Positions 1 through 10,891 of a DNA stretch of 64,000 nucleotides are shown here, one piece after another (position 1 is the first letter of the stretch; the number at the start of each line of letters is the position of its first letter). The notes beneath the pieces were generated by a model, which was given only the letters and a program-made list of their open reading frames with translations, was not told the DNA's origin and made no database searches. The DNA is from Orychophragmus violaceus (lineage: Eukaryota > Streptophyta > Magnoliopsida > Brassicales > Brassicaceae). The translations under genes were made by a program, and so were the position numbers. The stretch spans positions 68,703,823 to 68,767,822 of the forward strand of contig CM058239.1 of assembly GCA_030180135.1 (NCBI GenBank). The letters are read 5' to 3'.

Positions 1-1180
1 CGATCAATGTGGTGCTCACCGCCCTGCTTGTCATCTCTGACAGAGACGTGATTTATGCTCCTCCGCTAGCTGTTAGCGGAGGTGACATTCAGATGGTTTC
101 TCCCGCGGTGGGCGGCGACGTTCAGCAAGCTGTTGAGACAACTCTAGTGGTGGCTGCCCCAAAAGTTGCTATTTCGGGGGCTTTGGTTGCGAGCTATGTT
201 GATGTTCCCCAAGACCGGGAAGGTCCTCAGCCCAAGCGTCAAAGGATGAGCAGAAGACGTCGTGGGACGTCGAATGAGGCTGACACGAGGTTGAACTCAT
301 TTGGTGGGTCTAACGGGAGTCTTCCTTTCCATTGGAAGTTCGAGCACTCATGCCGCTCTGGGAATAGTAGGTTTCGCAATATCTCGGTTATTTTGAGATT
401 ACACGCGGTTGATTCTGACCCTTTATATGTTTTTAGGCAATGAAAGTGAATCTTCATCACATCGCCTTGCTCGAGCAAAAGCTGAGGGATGTACCTCGCT
501 CGGAGTAGGTCAAGGAGATGAAGAAACGAATCGAGTAATTAAGGGTCGAGGCGCATGTCTAGGGCGCTACTGCCAGTGCCTTTTCCAACAGACTTGCTGA
601 CTTGGAGGCTCAGGTCGAGGGTTTCTTAGACCTCAAGATCCGGATCCAGGCGTAGAGGATGACTATGGTAGATACCCAAAGAAATATGAAGGTGGTCGAG
701 GATGACCACGAAAGGTTGCTCGTTGAGAATCGCAAGCTCTCCGAAGAGAAGTGCATGCTGATTGCAGCTCATGGCAAAGAGGTGAGGGATAGCGTGGTGG
801 CGGCTGGAATCAAGCTCCGTGCACAGTACCATGAGGTGTTGAAGTCCGTAAAAGCTAAGTCAGCTTGTAAGCACTTGGAGACAAACACCCAGGTCGTGAT
901 GCAGAGATCCATGCCAATCTTGACTTGATCGAAGAGCTCAATGCTGGACCTGATATCGCAGCCGAGAAGGCAAATCTACTTGAGGAGAAGAAGTAATATG
1001 CCCTCGATCTTGCTGCCGCGCAGGTCTCTGGTTTTTTTTTAACAAGTTTCCCTTGCCCGAGTTCTCGGAGGAGATCGAGGAGCCTGTTCGAGTCGATCTG
1101 GTGACAGGAGCTCTAGAAGGAGTGAATGATGGCGTTCAAGTGACCTCGATCGCAGGAGAAAGGAAAAGGGACGCATAGTG
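1..1180 (+). pseudogene. Decayed 3' end of transposon-associated coiled-coil protein gene
   Basis: The first 430 bases read as an open frame with a basic patch (KRQRMSRRRR). A probable intron follows, with an acceptor near 437. Charged, Leu-rich, heptad-like sequence then resumes, with motifs such as ALLEQKLRDVPRSE, ADLEAQVEG, EDDHERLL and LRAQYHEVLKSV, and ends with an acidic tail and a stop near 1178. Frame breaks and stops at about 507, 535, 653, 866 and 995 show that it is not functional. The layout resembles the C-terminal part of predicted proteins that are repeated many times in Brassica-type genomes and usually treated as transposon-derived. I cannot assign a biochemical role. The 5' part lies outside the window, and the Athila-like insertion begins 265 bases downstream. 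The coding origin of 431-1178 is fairly sure; the family name is not. Confidence 0.45.
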
Positions 1181-1445
1181 ATTTCCTCTCTTTCGTTCTG
1201 TTTTCCTTTGTTTTTTTATGTTTTCTTTGGACTTGGTTCTTGGGAGGGTTTTAATCTAGTTTGTCGTTCTTTTTGAACTCATTGCTTGTGTGCCCAAGGG
1301 GGCTTTTGATCTGCTTTAAATAAATCGTTTGCTTTTCCTGAGTTCCATGTCCAAAATTTCTTAGGGAGACCTTTTATAGAGAGCGTTCGAGCGAGCTCTC
1401 GTTGCTTTACGAACGGTCTCTTTACTTGTGTTCGCAAATTTGAGT

Positions 1446-2666
1446 TGATAGGTCTCGAGTTTTACCCTATACTAACTGCAAGTCCACAGTAAATCAATTG
1501 TAGTATTTAGGGATCGAATCCACGAGGACTCTAGGCAACGATAAAATCAACAACATAAAGAGATTAAGAACTAGGAGAAAGCAAAAAGCAAATTGTATTC
1601 TATTAACTAAAAGCAAGCAGGAAAGTAAATCAGTAGCAGGTTGTTGTTTGAAATCAATAAACTAAAAGCGCTAAGTCTAGGGCGTTCTCAGGAAATCAGG
1701 CAAGCAGATAAATCGATCAGTCAGGATCTAATTAAACTCAGTTCTAGAACTCAAAACACAGATATAGAATTAACCAAATTCCTTTGCGAGAATTCTCTAA
1801 GTCTAAGTGCAGTAATCCAAATTCCTTTGCAATTACTAACAGATTAAACCAGCTTTAATTCCAAGTTTGATATGTTCACAATCTAATTAAACCAAATTCC
1901 TTTGCGAGTAATTAAATTGCTCAACCTAAATAGTTCAGATTGTAAACCACATTGTCGTGTCGTATTTAGCAACCTAAGATCTAGACTCTAATTGATCAGG
2001 TTAGAACTAGCATTAAACACAATTTAGTTTGAAGAACATCTATTGATGTGAATCCTTAACTGAATTAATTATATCTAGCGAGTCATGAAATCCCTATGAG
2101 AAACCCTAAACCTAACTATGAAACTACTCAGACATGGATGATGTAAACATAATCAATGAATAAATAGCAATCATAAAAGAGATTAGAATAATAAAGGGGT
2201 TCGAAAACTTCTCCAAAACGAATGTAGTACAGGATCAGATCAGCCCCAAAAGCTCTAAAAATCTCTGCTCTCAATTATGAATGCGTATGTAAGCGTATCT
2301 AAAAAATGATCTAAAAACCTAATTAAATAGCTAAAACACGACTTGGGGCTTCTGTGTAAATATCTGGAACTTCTGGGCACTTCTGCAATATTGGAATTTC
2401 TTCATTAAACCGCCGAGTCTGGCCCATTCGCGCTATGCATCGACCGATGCAGGTGTGCAACGATCGACGCAGTCATCATATCTGGACAGTGAGCTCAGTC
2501 TCTCGGAACAAATCTCCAAAACGCACCAATTAGCTCCAAAATCTCCACTTTAGCTCCAAACGTGCGTGTACCTAATAAAACCTGCAAAAGACTCTAAAGG
2601 AACACCAAAAGACACTAAAACAAACTTATATCATGGCATAAAACTGGTAAAAACCATGATATATCA
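1446..2666 (-). repeat. 3' LTR of the Athila-like element
   Basis: This 1,221-bp LTR runs TGATAGGTC...ATATATCA on the plus strand, with TG/CA ends. Its minus-strand start carries an inverted repeat (ATATCATGG...CCATGATAT). It contains several copies of a CAAATTCCTTTGCGA-type motif between about 1778 and 1910, and one paired CGATCGAC motif at 2437-2472. The same LTR family recurs at 6907-8128 and as a solo LTR at 30959-32168. Confidence 0.95.
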
Positions 2667-2682
2667 ACTCCCCCACACTTAG
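2667..2682 (-). promoter_or_regulatory. Polypurine tract (plus-strand primer)
   Basis: Read on the minus strand, CTAAGTGTGGGGGAGT lies immediately before the 3' LTR. A purine run ending at the LTR boundary is the normal second-strand priming site of Ty3/gypsy elements. The second Athila-like element has the matching tract at 40697-40710. Confidence 0.85.
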
Positions 2683-4023
2683 CCTTTGCTTGCCCTCAAG
2701 CAAAACAGAGAACTAAAACATGGTGAAGAGGTTTGAAAACTTTCAGAAACTCTTTTTGTCCTAGAAGCAACAACACTCAGATTCCCCTTAGTAATCCACT
2801 GAAAGAATCAATCACAAGATATCAAGACCAACATATACTTCCCCCACACTTAACAACTGTCCTAAGTAAACTCCACAATCACATTCACGCATTCAAATTC
2901 TCCCTACTGACTTCTGCAAGTATTTACGTGCGGTCTCACCTAAGGAGTATCGATCAAAGGCACATGGACTCTTACCTTGTCAGCTCTAGACCACCATACT
3001 ATCTTTCTCTAGTCCCTTTCGTCTCTTTTCCCTTCCTTAGCATTCTGATTTTTCCCCATTGGGTATCATTTTTTTTTTTTTACCAGTGCTCTTCCCCTTA
3101 AGGGGTGTACTTTGGACACATTCCATGGATGCACAGGATATGATAGTTGTAGCTACAACTCCCAGAGACCACTTCGGAGTTACTAACTCATCCTCAGTTT
3201 ATTATCTTTTTTATTTATTTATTTTATGGAAGGGGAGAAGGGAACCAAATAGGACAGGTTTACAGGCTGTGTCAGAACTATCAAGGGAATCCGACACAAA
3301 GTATACCAAGCCCTTAGGTGAGAAAATTAAGTCAGTATTAAGGTGAAGTCAGTAAAAGGATCCTCTCATACCTGAAGCGATGTGGGTGTCCTCAGTAGGT
3401 TGATCCGTGATGGGGTTTTCTAATAGTCATAGATAGATCCTGCAACTCCATCCCGATTGTTACTTAAGTTTCTGCAAGTGCTGTTAATTTCTCAAAAAAT
3501 CATTGTTTCTTACTTAAACTGGTTTTGACTCGATAAAACAAATTTTGAAAAACTGACTGACTCTTAAGAAAACAGAAAGAAGGAGTCAGTAGCACCTCCC
3601 CCACACTTAAGACACACTGTCCCCAGTAGTGTCAAGCGAAGGATTGGTAAAAAGAAAAAAAAAATTAAATGTTAATGGACGTATTGAGTTCTGTCTGATT
3701 TTTACCTCTGTCGCACAGGCATCGACCGTTGCACCAGGTGCATCGACCGTTGTTGGGCGATTTTCGTGTATGGTCGATCGTTGCTCAGGACCGCAACGAT
3801 CGCTGCAATGCGATTTCTTTCGTGTTGTGACGATCGACACAGTGGTGTGTCGATCGACGCACTGCGAATACTCCGAGACCTGCAGACAAAAACTCACCAA
3901 AACCAGAAACAAAACGTAAAATCCTACAAAAACACCAAAATCAAAATCAAAAATGAAAACAGTGGGTTGCCTCCCACTCAGCGCTCGTTTAAGGTCATTA
4001 GCTTGACCGGACGAACATGATTT
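2667..4023 (-). other. 3' noncoding region of the Athila-like element
   Basis: These 1.36 kb separate the gag-PR stop from the 3' LTR. No reading frame resembling RT, RNase H or integrase is present. The stretch is clearly homologous to 39221-40696 of the second element. It has two further polypurine copies (2838-2852 and 3595-3610) and three paired CGATCGAC-type motifs (about 3719-3865). Short ORFs here occur on both strands because of the palindromic motifs and are not credible genes. Confidence 0.7.
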
Positions 4024-6693
4024 TTAGGCACCAAGAGATCTTGACAGAGACTTTGGTTGTCTCTGTGCAAGTCTCCTCCAAGGCGGTGAGTAGGCTGTAG
4101 CAGAATGTGCTTGTCCGAGAAAAGAAGGAGTAAAATGTTCCCCAGGATCCAAAATCACAGTATCACTTGGCTGCTTATCATCTTCATTCATAATGGTGAA
4201 GGTCTGTCCATCTATCAGTGGCTTGCGCAGCTTATCCATCTCATACTGCAGCGGCTCATCTCCCAGGTGGAGATCAATCAGACTGTGTCTAACATCTATT
4301 ACTGCTCCTGCTGTGGCCAAGAATGGTCTCCCAAGTATCAGCGCATCATCAGGATCACTGTCATACTTCAGCACTAAGAAGTCTGTTGGAACTAAGTAGT
4401 TTCCAACTCTGACCGGGATGTCCTCAAGGAGTCCTTCAGGAACTCTTATAGACTGATCGGCTAGGACAAGAGAGGTCCTAGTGGGTCTAAAACCCATCAT
4501 ACCCAGCTTCTCTGCCACAGAGTATGGCATAAGACTTCCAGCAGCTCCTAAATCACAAAGAAAACGCCTAAAACTATCCTCAAAGATAGAACAGTTAAGC
4601 ACAAAGACACCAGGGTCAGGCAGCTTCTTTGGGATCTTGGTTAACAGCACATCACTTATCTGTTGAGGGACCACAATCACCCAATCTTTCAGCTCTTCAT
4701 CCAAAGGCAACATCTTATTGAAGTACCTCTGCACACATGGGTGATAAGGTGGATCATCAGATGATGGAATTTCTTCCAACTCTTCACCAATCTCTCCCAA
4801 CTGCTTAAGCTCTTCAATCTCTTGCTTAATTACTTCAGACACTGAAGGATATAGTCTAATGGATTGTGCATAAATCTCCTGTTGAGTAATCTCAGAGACT
4901 CCAGGGAATAAACTATCAAGCTCTAAATCTGCATCAATGCCATCAGAATCCTGCGAGTCTGTCTGTTCACGATCTTCAACGACCGACGCTAGGGGTGCAT
5001 CGATCGATGCAACACTGTTTTCACAATTTTCACCCGAGAGATTTTCCTCAAAATCCGAATTTTTGGCCTCTTCTACCAACTCAGCTGTTTTCAACTCAAA
5101 ATTTTCACTTTGTGTTGATCCATCATCAATGTATACTGACCAGGCCTTGATATGAGTTTTTGCTACTCCTTTTCCCTGCACAGTACTAGAAATCTGACAC
5201 ACCTGAGTATCCAACTGCTTCACATGAGTGTTCAGAGACTCAAACTTCCCATTGAGATCCTCATAGACAGCATCCAACTTCTTATTGCAGTCCACAGCAA
5301 TCTTGGTCTGACTTTCCAACAGTTGTTCCATCACTGCCTCCATCTTGCTCTCATGAGCAGTGGCTACAGGAGGTGCTTGGTAAGAAGATGATCCATAGGT
5401 TCTCTGAGTACCTTGTCCAAAAGGTTTCTGAAAACCACTAGTCTGTCCAAAGCCAGAGGAGTTCTGATTGCCTGTGAAGACACTCCTCTGTCCTCCATTT
5501 AAGAACCTGTTTCCCTGCTGATTACCAAATCTATTACCTTGGAATCCAGATCCTCCTATGTAATTCACATCTTCTTCCTGAGTGTCCTCCTCAGTCTGAA
5601 TTACCTCAACATCTTGGGCAAAGTGGACAGCTTTCTTACCAGCTAAGAGATTACAAACTGTGTCCAGCTTAGATCTAATATCAGCAATCTCCAAAATCTC
5701 TACCTTTCCACCAGATTTCTTCCTCCTCTCATCAGTAGTCTTGCAACTGTTGCTGCTCACTAAGTTCTCAATCAACTGCTTAGCTTGTGCAGGAGTCCTG
5801 GTGTTAAAATTTGCATTGCTGGAGTTATCCAGCGCAGTCTGATATGGAAGATCTATGCCTCTGAAGAAGATACCTAGCAACGTGACCTCAGCGAATCCAT
5901 GGTGCGGGTAGTCACGCTGGTACTTCTTTAATCGCATCCAGGCAGCTTTTAAAGGCTCCACAGGACCTTGGGAGAATGTCAGAATGTCATGTCTGGACTG
6001 ATCTGATCGTGCATCATCGTAGAAGTGTCTCAGAAACTCACTCTTCAGGGCATCCCAAGTAGTAAACTGCCCAGGTGGCAGTTGCTTTAACCATGCAGCA
6101 GCGTCTCCAGCGAGACTGTGTGGAAAGAGCTTGAGAAACAGATAATCCTGGCAGACTCCATCATACTTCATGCCAGTGATTATATTCTCAAACTGATCGA
6201 TGTGATCCATAGGCTGCTCCAATGGGTGGCCATGGAAAGCATTCTGTCTCATCAGCGAGTAGTAGATGGTTTTGATCTCAAAATTGTTCCTCTCAAAACC
6301 AGGAGGTACAAGAGCTGACCGGTTGGCATGAAACTCATCCGGTCTGTTGTAGTCAGTTAATGTCCTCTCATGGACAACCATCTGTCTACCTTGGGCCTGT
6401 CCTTGGCCTTGCGCCTGCGGCTGTGGTTCAGGTTCCTCAACATCAGGGATCACACGTCCCTCAGCATCAATCCTCTGCCCAACAGCATTGTGCGGATTGT
6501 TATCTCGGTCCCTCAGGATACCGTTAGCATCTTGTATCAGGATCAAATGTTCACGTACCATCCTTGCTCTTCTTTCTCTTCTGTTAGTCCTCTCTAGTCG
6601 TCCAAGTTCTTCAAGTCCGAGATTAACGAGGTTCAAGTTCTGATTACTTCTAGTTTCTCGCGTCTGCATAAACTGTCTGTAATCGTCAAGCAA
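4024..6693 (-). CDS. Athila-like Gag-protease polyprotein, intact 889 aa
   Basis: The protein is retrotransposon Gag with a C-terminal aspartic protease; it would form virus-like particles and process itself in the cytoplasm. The N-terminus is charged. A Retrotrans_gag-type core spans about residues 150-315 (AAAWLKQLPPGQFTTWD, FLRHFYDDARSDQ and KKYQRDYPHHGF are visible). A Gln/Gly/Asn-rich segment follows (about 380-440), then a coiled stretch with LDTQV heptads (about 460-500) and an acidic linker. The retropepsin-like domain has CDLGAAGSLMP at about residue 713 and ALILGRPFLATAGAVID behind it. The active-site triplet reads DLG instead of the common DSG or DTG. I see no CCHC knuckle. The start was taken as the first Met after the leader, 190 bp from the primer site. 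An intact frame in a pol-less element suggests that Gag-PR is still, or was recently, under selection. Confidence 0.9.
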   Translation of the reverse strand: MLDDYRQFMQTRETRSNQNLNLVNLGLEELGRLERTNRRERRARMVREHLILIQDANGILRDRDNNPHNAVGQRIDAEGRVIPDVEEPEPQPQAQGQGQAQGRQMVVHERTLTDYNRPDEFHANRSALVPPGFERNNFEIKTIYYSLMRQNAFHGHPLEQPMDHIDQFENIITGMKYDGVCQDYLFLKLFPHSLAGDAAAWLKQLPPGQFTTWDALKSEFLRHFYDDARSDQSRHDILTFSQGPVEPLKAAWMRLKKYQRDYPHHGFAEVTLLGIFFRGIDLPYQTALDNSSNANFNTRTPAQAKQLIENLVSSNSCKTTDERRKKSGGKVEILEIADIRSKLDTVCNLLAGKKAVHFAQDVEVIQTEEDTQEEDVNYIGGSGFQGNRFGNQQGNRFLNGGQRSVFTGNQNSSGFGQTSGFQKPFGQGTQRTYGSSSYQAPPVATAHESKMEAVMEQLLESQTKIAVDCNKKLDAVYEDLNGKFESLNTHVKQLDTQVCQISSTVQGKGVAKTHIKAWSVYIDDGSTQSENFELKTAELVEEAKNSDFEENLSGENCENSVASIDAPLASVVEDREQTDSQDSDGIDADLELDSLFPGVSEITQQEIYAQSIRLYPSVSEVIKQEIEELKQLGEIGEELEEIPSSDDPPYHPCVQRYFNKMLPLDEELKDWVIVVPQQISDVLLTKIPKKLPDPGVFVLNCSIFEDSFRRFLCDLGAAGSLMPYSVAEKLGMMGFRPTRTSLVLADQSIRVPEGLLEDIPVRVGNYLVPTDFLVLKYDSDPDDALILGRPFLATAGAVIDVRHSLIDLHLGDEPLQYEMDKLRKPLIDGQTFTIMNEDDKQPSDTVILDPGEHFTPSFLGQAHSATAYSPPWRRLAQRQPKSLSRSLGA

Positions 6694-6882
6694 CGATCGA
6701 TGCTAGCAGTGCAACGATCGATTCAATCTCAGAATCGCCTAGTGACGATCGACACAAAGGTGCAACGATCGATGCTAGGCGAATGTCGTACCTGCGACAG
6801 AAAGAAAACAGAGAAAAAATCAGTAAACAAAAATAAAAATAAAAATCCTAGTAAAGTTCGAAGCTATCGAAGACTCTAAGAG

Positions 6883-6900
6883 TCCCCGGCAACGGCGTCA
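6883..6900 (-). promoter_or_regulatory. Primer binding site, tRNA-Asp type
   Basis: The plus strand reads TCCCCGGCAACGGCGTCA, which is the 3' end of plant tRNA-Asp (ending GGCGCCA) with one substitution at 6898. It lies 6 bp inside the 5' LTR. tRNA-Asp priming is typical of Athila elements. The second element has the unmutated version. Confidence 0.9.
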
Positions 6901-6906
6901 AAAACT

Positions 6907-8128
6907 TGATAGGTCTCGAGTTTTACCCTATACTAACTGCAAGTGCACAGTAAATCAATTGTAGTATTTAGGGATCGAATCCACGAGGACTCTAGGCAAC
7001 GATAAAATCAAGAACTTAAAGAGATTAAGAACTAGGAGAAAGCAAAAAGCAAATTGTATTCTATTAACTAAAAGCAAGCAGGAAAGTAAATCAGTAGCCG
7101 GTTGTTGTTTGAAATCAATAAACTAAAAGCGCTAAGTCTAGGGCGTTCTCAGGAAATCAGGCAAGTAGATAAATCGATCAGTCAGGATCTAATTAAACTC
7201 AGTTCTAGAACTCAAAACACAGATATAGAATTAACCAAATTCCTTTGCGAGAATTCTCTAAGTCTAAGTGCAGTAATCCAAATTCCTTTGCAATTACTAA
7301 CAGATTAAACCAGCTTTAATTCCAAGTTTGATATGTTCACAATCTAGTTAAACCAAATTCCTTTGCGAGTAATTAAATTGCTCAACCTATATAGTTCAGA
7401 TTGTAAACCACACTGTCGTGTCGTATTTAGCAACCTAAGATCTAGATTCTAATTGATCAGGTTAGAACTAGCATTAAACACAATTTAGTTTGAAGAATAT
7501 CTATTGATGTGAATCCTTAACTGAATTAATTATATCTAGCGAGTCATGAAATCCCTATGAGAAACCCTAAACCTAACTATGAAACTACTCAGACATGGAT
7601 GATGTAAACATAATCAATGAATAAATAGCAATCATAAAAGAGATTAGAATAATAAAGGGGTTCGAAAACTTCTCCAAAACGAATGTAGTACAGGATCAGA
7701 TCAGCCCCAAAAGCTCTAAAAACTCTCTGCTCTCAATTATGAATGCGTATGTAAGCGTATCTAAAAACTGATCTAAAAACCTAATTAAATAGCTAAAACA
7801 CGACTTGGGGCTTCTGTGTAAATATCTGGAACTTCTGGGCACTTCTGCAATATTGGCATTTCTTCATTAAACCGCCGAGTCTGGCCCATTTGCGCTATGC
7901 ATCGACCGATGCAGGTGTGCAACGATCGACGCAGTCATCATATATGGACAGTGAGCTCAGTCTCTCGGACCAAATCTCCAAAATGCACCAATTAGCTCCA
8001 AAATCTCCACTTTAGCTCCAAACGTGCGTGTACCTAATAAAACCTGCAAAAGACTCTAAAGGAACACCAAAAGACACTAAAACAGACTTATATCATGGCA
8101 TAAAACCGGTAAAAACCATGATATATCA
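6907..8128 (-). repeat. 5' LTR of the Athila-like element
   Basis: This 1,222-bp LTR is nearly identical to 1446-2666. It is followed by TSD TGAGT at 8129-8133. As the 5' LTR of a leftward element it should hold the promoter, but I did not find an unambiguous TATA box. Confidence 0.95.
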
Positions 8129-8133
8129 TGAGT

Positions 8134-8663
8134 CAAGATCAAGTTTAAGCGATTTGAGAGATAATCTCAGAGAGATTCTGAGCTCAGATTAGAGATCGAC
8201 GAGCTGATTAATTGGTTAGTTCATTTTCGAGGACCGAACTATCATGTTGAGAACGAATCTTAACTTGTTCTGATGCAAGGGCGTTTAAATGTTTGAAGGA
8301 ACTTTCTCGGGTTAATGAGATTGATCACGATAGGCCACGTCAACCCAAAAATAATTACGAAACTCAGTTCGTTTAGATAGTTTTTTGAAGCATCGTGTGA
8401 CGTTTGAGAAACTAACCTATTGATTCTTTCCCTAATACAAATTACAAATTCAAAGTGTGGATTTCTGGATCCGAAGTTTAGCCTCACGCTTGTTGGGTGG
8501 AAGACCCGAGAGCACGTTAATTAAGTCTTGTCTTCATCTTCTATGCGCATATACATAACTTTCTTAACTTCTTTTTTGGTGGCCATGTGATATTATATTT
8601 TGATTTTTACTCGAGCTTTTCGTGGATGATAATGTAGTAGAGAAAAAAAAGAACATTGGTTAG
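8134..8663. other. Unassigned intergenic DNA
   Basis: This is the flank that was originally contiguous with 1-1440. I see no convincing coding sequence. A 75-codon minus-strand ORF (8260-8487) has no recognisable motif. Confidence 0.4.
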
Positions 8664-10182
8664 TTAGGGGTATCAAAATTGGTAAACCAAACTAAACCAA
8701 TCTATATTCAAATGGTTTAAAGCTTATATATAACCTAATTATTTTAATAGATTAAAAGTTTTAGTGATTAACCCATTTAAAAGTGGGTTATAAGGAATCA
8801 GAAGTGGGTACGCTGAAGCGGAATCGTATGATATCGCATAAGCGATTTAAAAAAAAATATATATAGGAAGCAGGTATGTTTTGGAAGCATATATACATAT
8901 ATATACATGTATTAAAAATATAATATAACTCATAGTTAAACCTTATATGATTCAAAATAAAATATCAAAATATTGTATTCATTCTTAGTTAACTATATCA
9001 AATAAGACGAGTTCAAAATATATTGTGAAAATAATTAAATATTCCAAGTTTTCAAAGATAATATTATCCAACTAACTAAATTAATCATTTCTAGTAATTC
9101 ACAAATGATTAATATAGTATATCCAAATAAAATTCTTTAAGTATAATATAAAATTTATTATGCACAAATGTCAAATTTTTCTATTAGTTTCAACGTCTTA
9201 TATATGATTTTATTCCATTTAGCTCTTCGATTTTTATTTTATAAAACAAAAATATATAAAATATAACTCTACATTTCTTTTTGTTTACGACATCGGCATT
9301 TGAAAACGGAAGCGCAAGCATCCACTGCGTTTTTAAAGCACTTTTTGGAAGCGTCTTAAAAACAAGATTCTGAAAACTTCCACAAGCTTCTGATTCTGAC
9401 TCCGATTCCGAAGCGGGAAGCAGTCATTCGGCGAAGCTTCCGTGCTACCTAGAATTAAAACTATGTTTTCTATTTTAAATAATTATTAAATTGAATTTTA
9501 TATATTTAAATATTTAATTAATTAATGGTTAATCCATATATCAAATATTTTTTCATTTAGCTCTAGTTTCATATTGCAAGTTTGGTAAAAAATACGGTTT
9601 TGACAGGAAAACACGGTTTTATGTTTTGGCGAGAAAACATGATTTTACGTTTTGACGGAAAAATACCAGTTTGCAGTTTTGGCAGAAAAATATGGTAAAT
9701 AAATAAAACACGATTTTGGTAGAAAATACAAGGTTATTGTTTTGGCGGAAAAAACACGATTTTACAGTTTTAGCAGAAAATACGATTTTACGGTTTTACA
9801 CTTTTGTTTTTTTCATAAAAATAAGATTGTGTGGTTTTTGTAAGAAAGTGTGATTTTGTGGTTTTAAACAGAAACAAATAGATTGATGAGAAAGTTGAAT
9901 TGTGAAATGAGAAAAGTAGGTTAGATTTGGTTTAGTGAAATGGGTTTAGATTTTATCTTGGTTATTTTTATATAAATTTAATTTGAGTTTATGTTGGTTA
10001 TAAAATTTTTTTGTTTGGTTATGGATAACTCATTATCTATTTGAATTCAAACCATTTAAACCAATTCATTAAACTCATTTATATATTTTATCCATTAATT
10101 CATTAATACCCAAATTGTTTATTCATTATGGTTTAAATTAGATAGAATTGACCTATTAAATTTTATCCATTTTGATACCCTT
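8664..10182. mobile_element. hAT-like non-autonomous element
   Basis: The ends are imperfect inverted repeats: GGGGTATCAAAATTGG near 8667, matched by CCATTTTGATACCC ending at 10180. The flanks TTGGTTAG (8656-8663) and ATGGTTAG (10183-10190) form an 8-bp target duplication with one mismatch, as expected for hAT elements. No transposase frame is present. A GC-richer block at about 8800-9455, with repeated GAAGC words and weakly inverted ends, may be a second element nested inside. Confidence 0.6.
9585..9830. repeat. Degenerate minisatellite
   Basis: Roughly eight imperfect tandem units of about 30 bp follow the pattern TTTTGGCGGAAAACACGATTTTACGG. The repeats are diverged and are interrupted by an AT-rich stretch near 9700. 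They lie inside the hAT-like element. Confidence 0.7.
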
Positions 10183-10190
10183 ATGGTTAG

Positions 10191-10715
10191 CATTTTTTGA
10201 ACCATCCTCCTGAAAGAACTAAATTTTTCTAACCCTTTTGATTTAAACTTTTTCACGTACATCTAATCTTTTTTTTTATTTGTCAAACCTTACTTTCAAA
10301 GATTAACTTAAATGTTCACAAAATACATAAAATGGCCATCAAGGGATCCGGTAGATCCAGCGGGAGCCACAGCTTTCACAGCGACTAAGGGATCAATCTC
10401 CCATGACTAGGAAGAGATTGAGGCAAAACTCAAGTCGAAAAGTTGGAAGAAATCGTTGAACCAACACAAGAAAAAACAGACTCCAAATCATGGAGGAACG
10501 ACATCGAAAATATATTGTGACCACCTGAGCGGAGAGAAGAGTTAAGCCCCGGAAATTGGAGCACTGGAGAGAACAACAATCTCAGTTTACAACAAATTTG
10601 GATGAACAATATTTAGGTAATTTTGGAGGTTGAGGATCAAATCTACCTAGATATTAGTATTGTTATATTTTAGTTTGTGTAATATTTATGTGTGTATGTA
10701 ATTTTATTATTTTGT
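10191..10715. other. Intergenic DNA, possible transposon debris
   Basis: The interval 10330-10620 is less AT-rich and looks like eroded coding DNA, but no frame stays open and I recognise nothing in it. Confidence 0.3.
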
Positions 10716-10891
10716 TATTTTATTGGGGAAATTGCTTAAAATGCCCTCAAATTTGATTTTAAATAAAAGTGTACCTCCAAACTTGAATCAAATATAAAAC
10801 TGGTTTTGCAGCCTTATGAAATTACCGCGATGTCCTTATGACCAATCAAAAAAATGTCAAACGCAATTACCATTATAACCTTCGACTATTT

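Larger units (their letters stand above)
1446..8128 (-). mobile_element. Complete non-autonomous Athila-like LTR retrotransposon (gag-PR only)
   Basis: Two near-identical LTRs (1446-2666 and 6907-8128) lie in direct orientation and are flanked by a perfect 5-bp target duplication, TGAGT, at 1441-1445 and 8129-8133. Transcription is leftward: the tRNA-Asp primer site abuts the right LTR, the polypurine tract abuts the left LTR, and the single long ORF is on the minus strand. I counted about 19 differences between the LTRs by eye (about 98.4% identity), so insertion is recent, of order one million years or less at usual plant rates. Between the ORF stop and the polypurine tract there are only 1.36 kb of noncoding DNA. 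Reverse transcriptase, RNase H and integrase are therefore absent, and any mobility would depend on an autonomous relative. Confidence 0.95.

Noticed and set aside
3607..3919. ORFs on both strands in the 3' region of element 1
   Set aside because: The paired CGATCGAC palindromes generate them; they are not conserved as frames in the homologous region of element 2.
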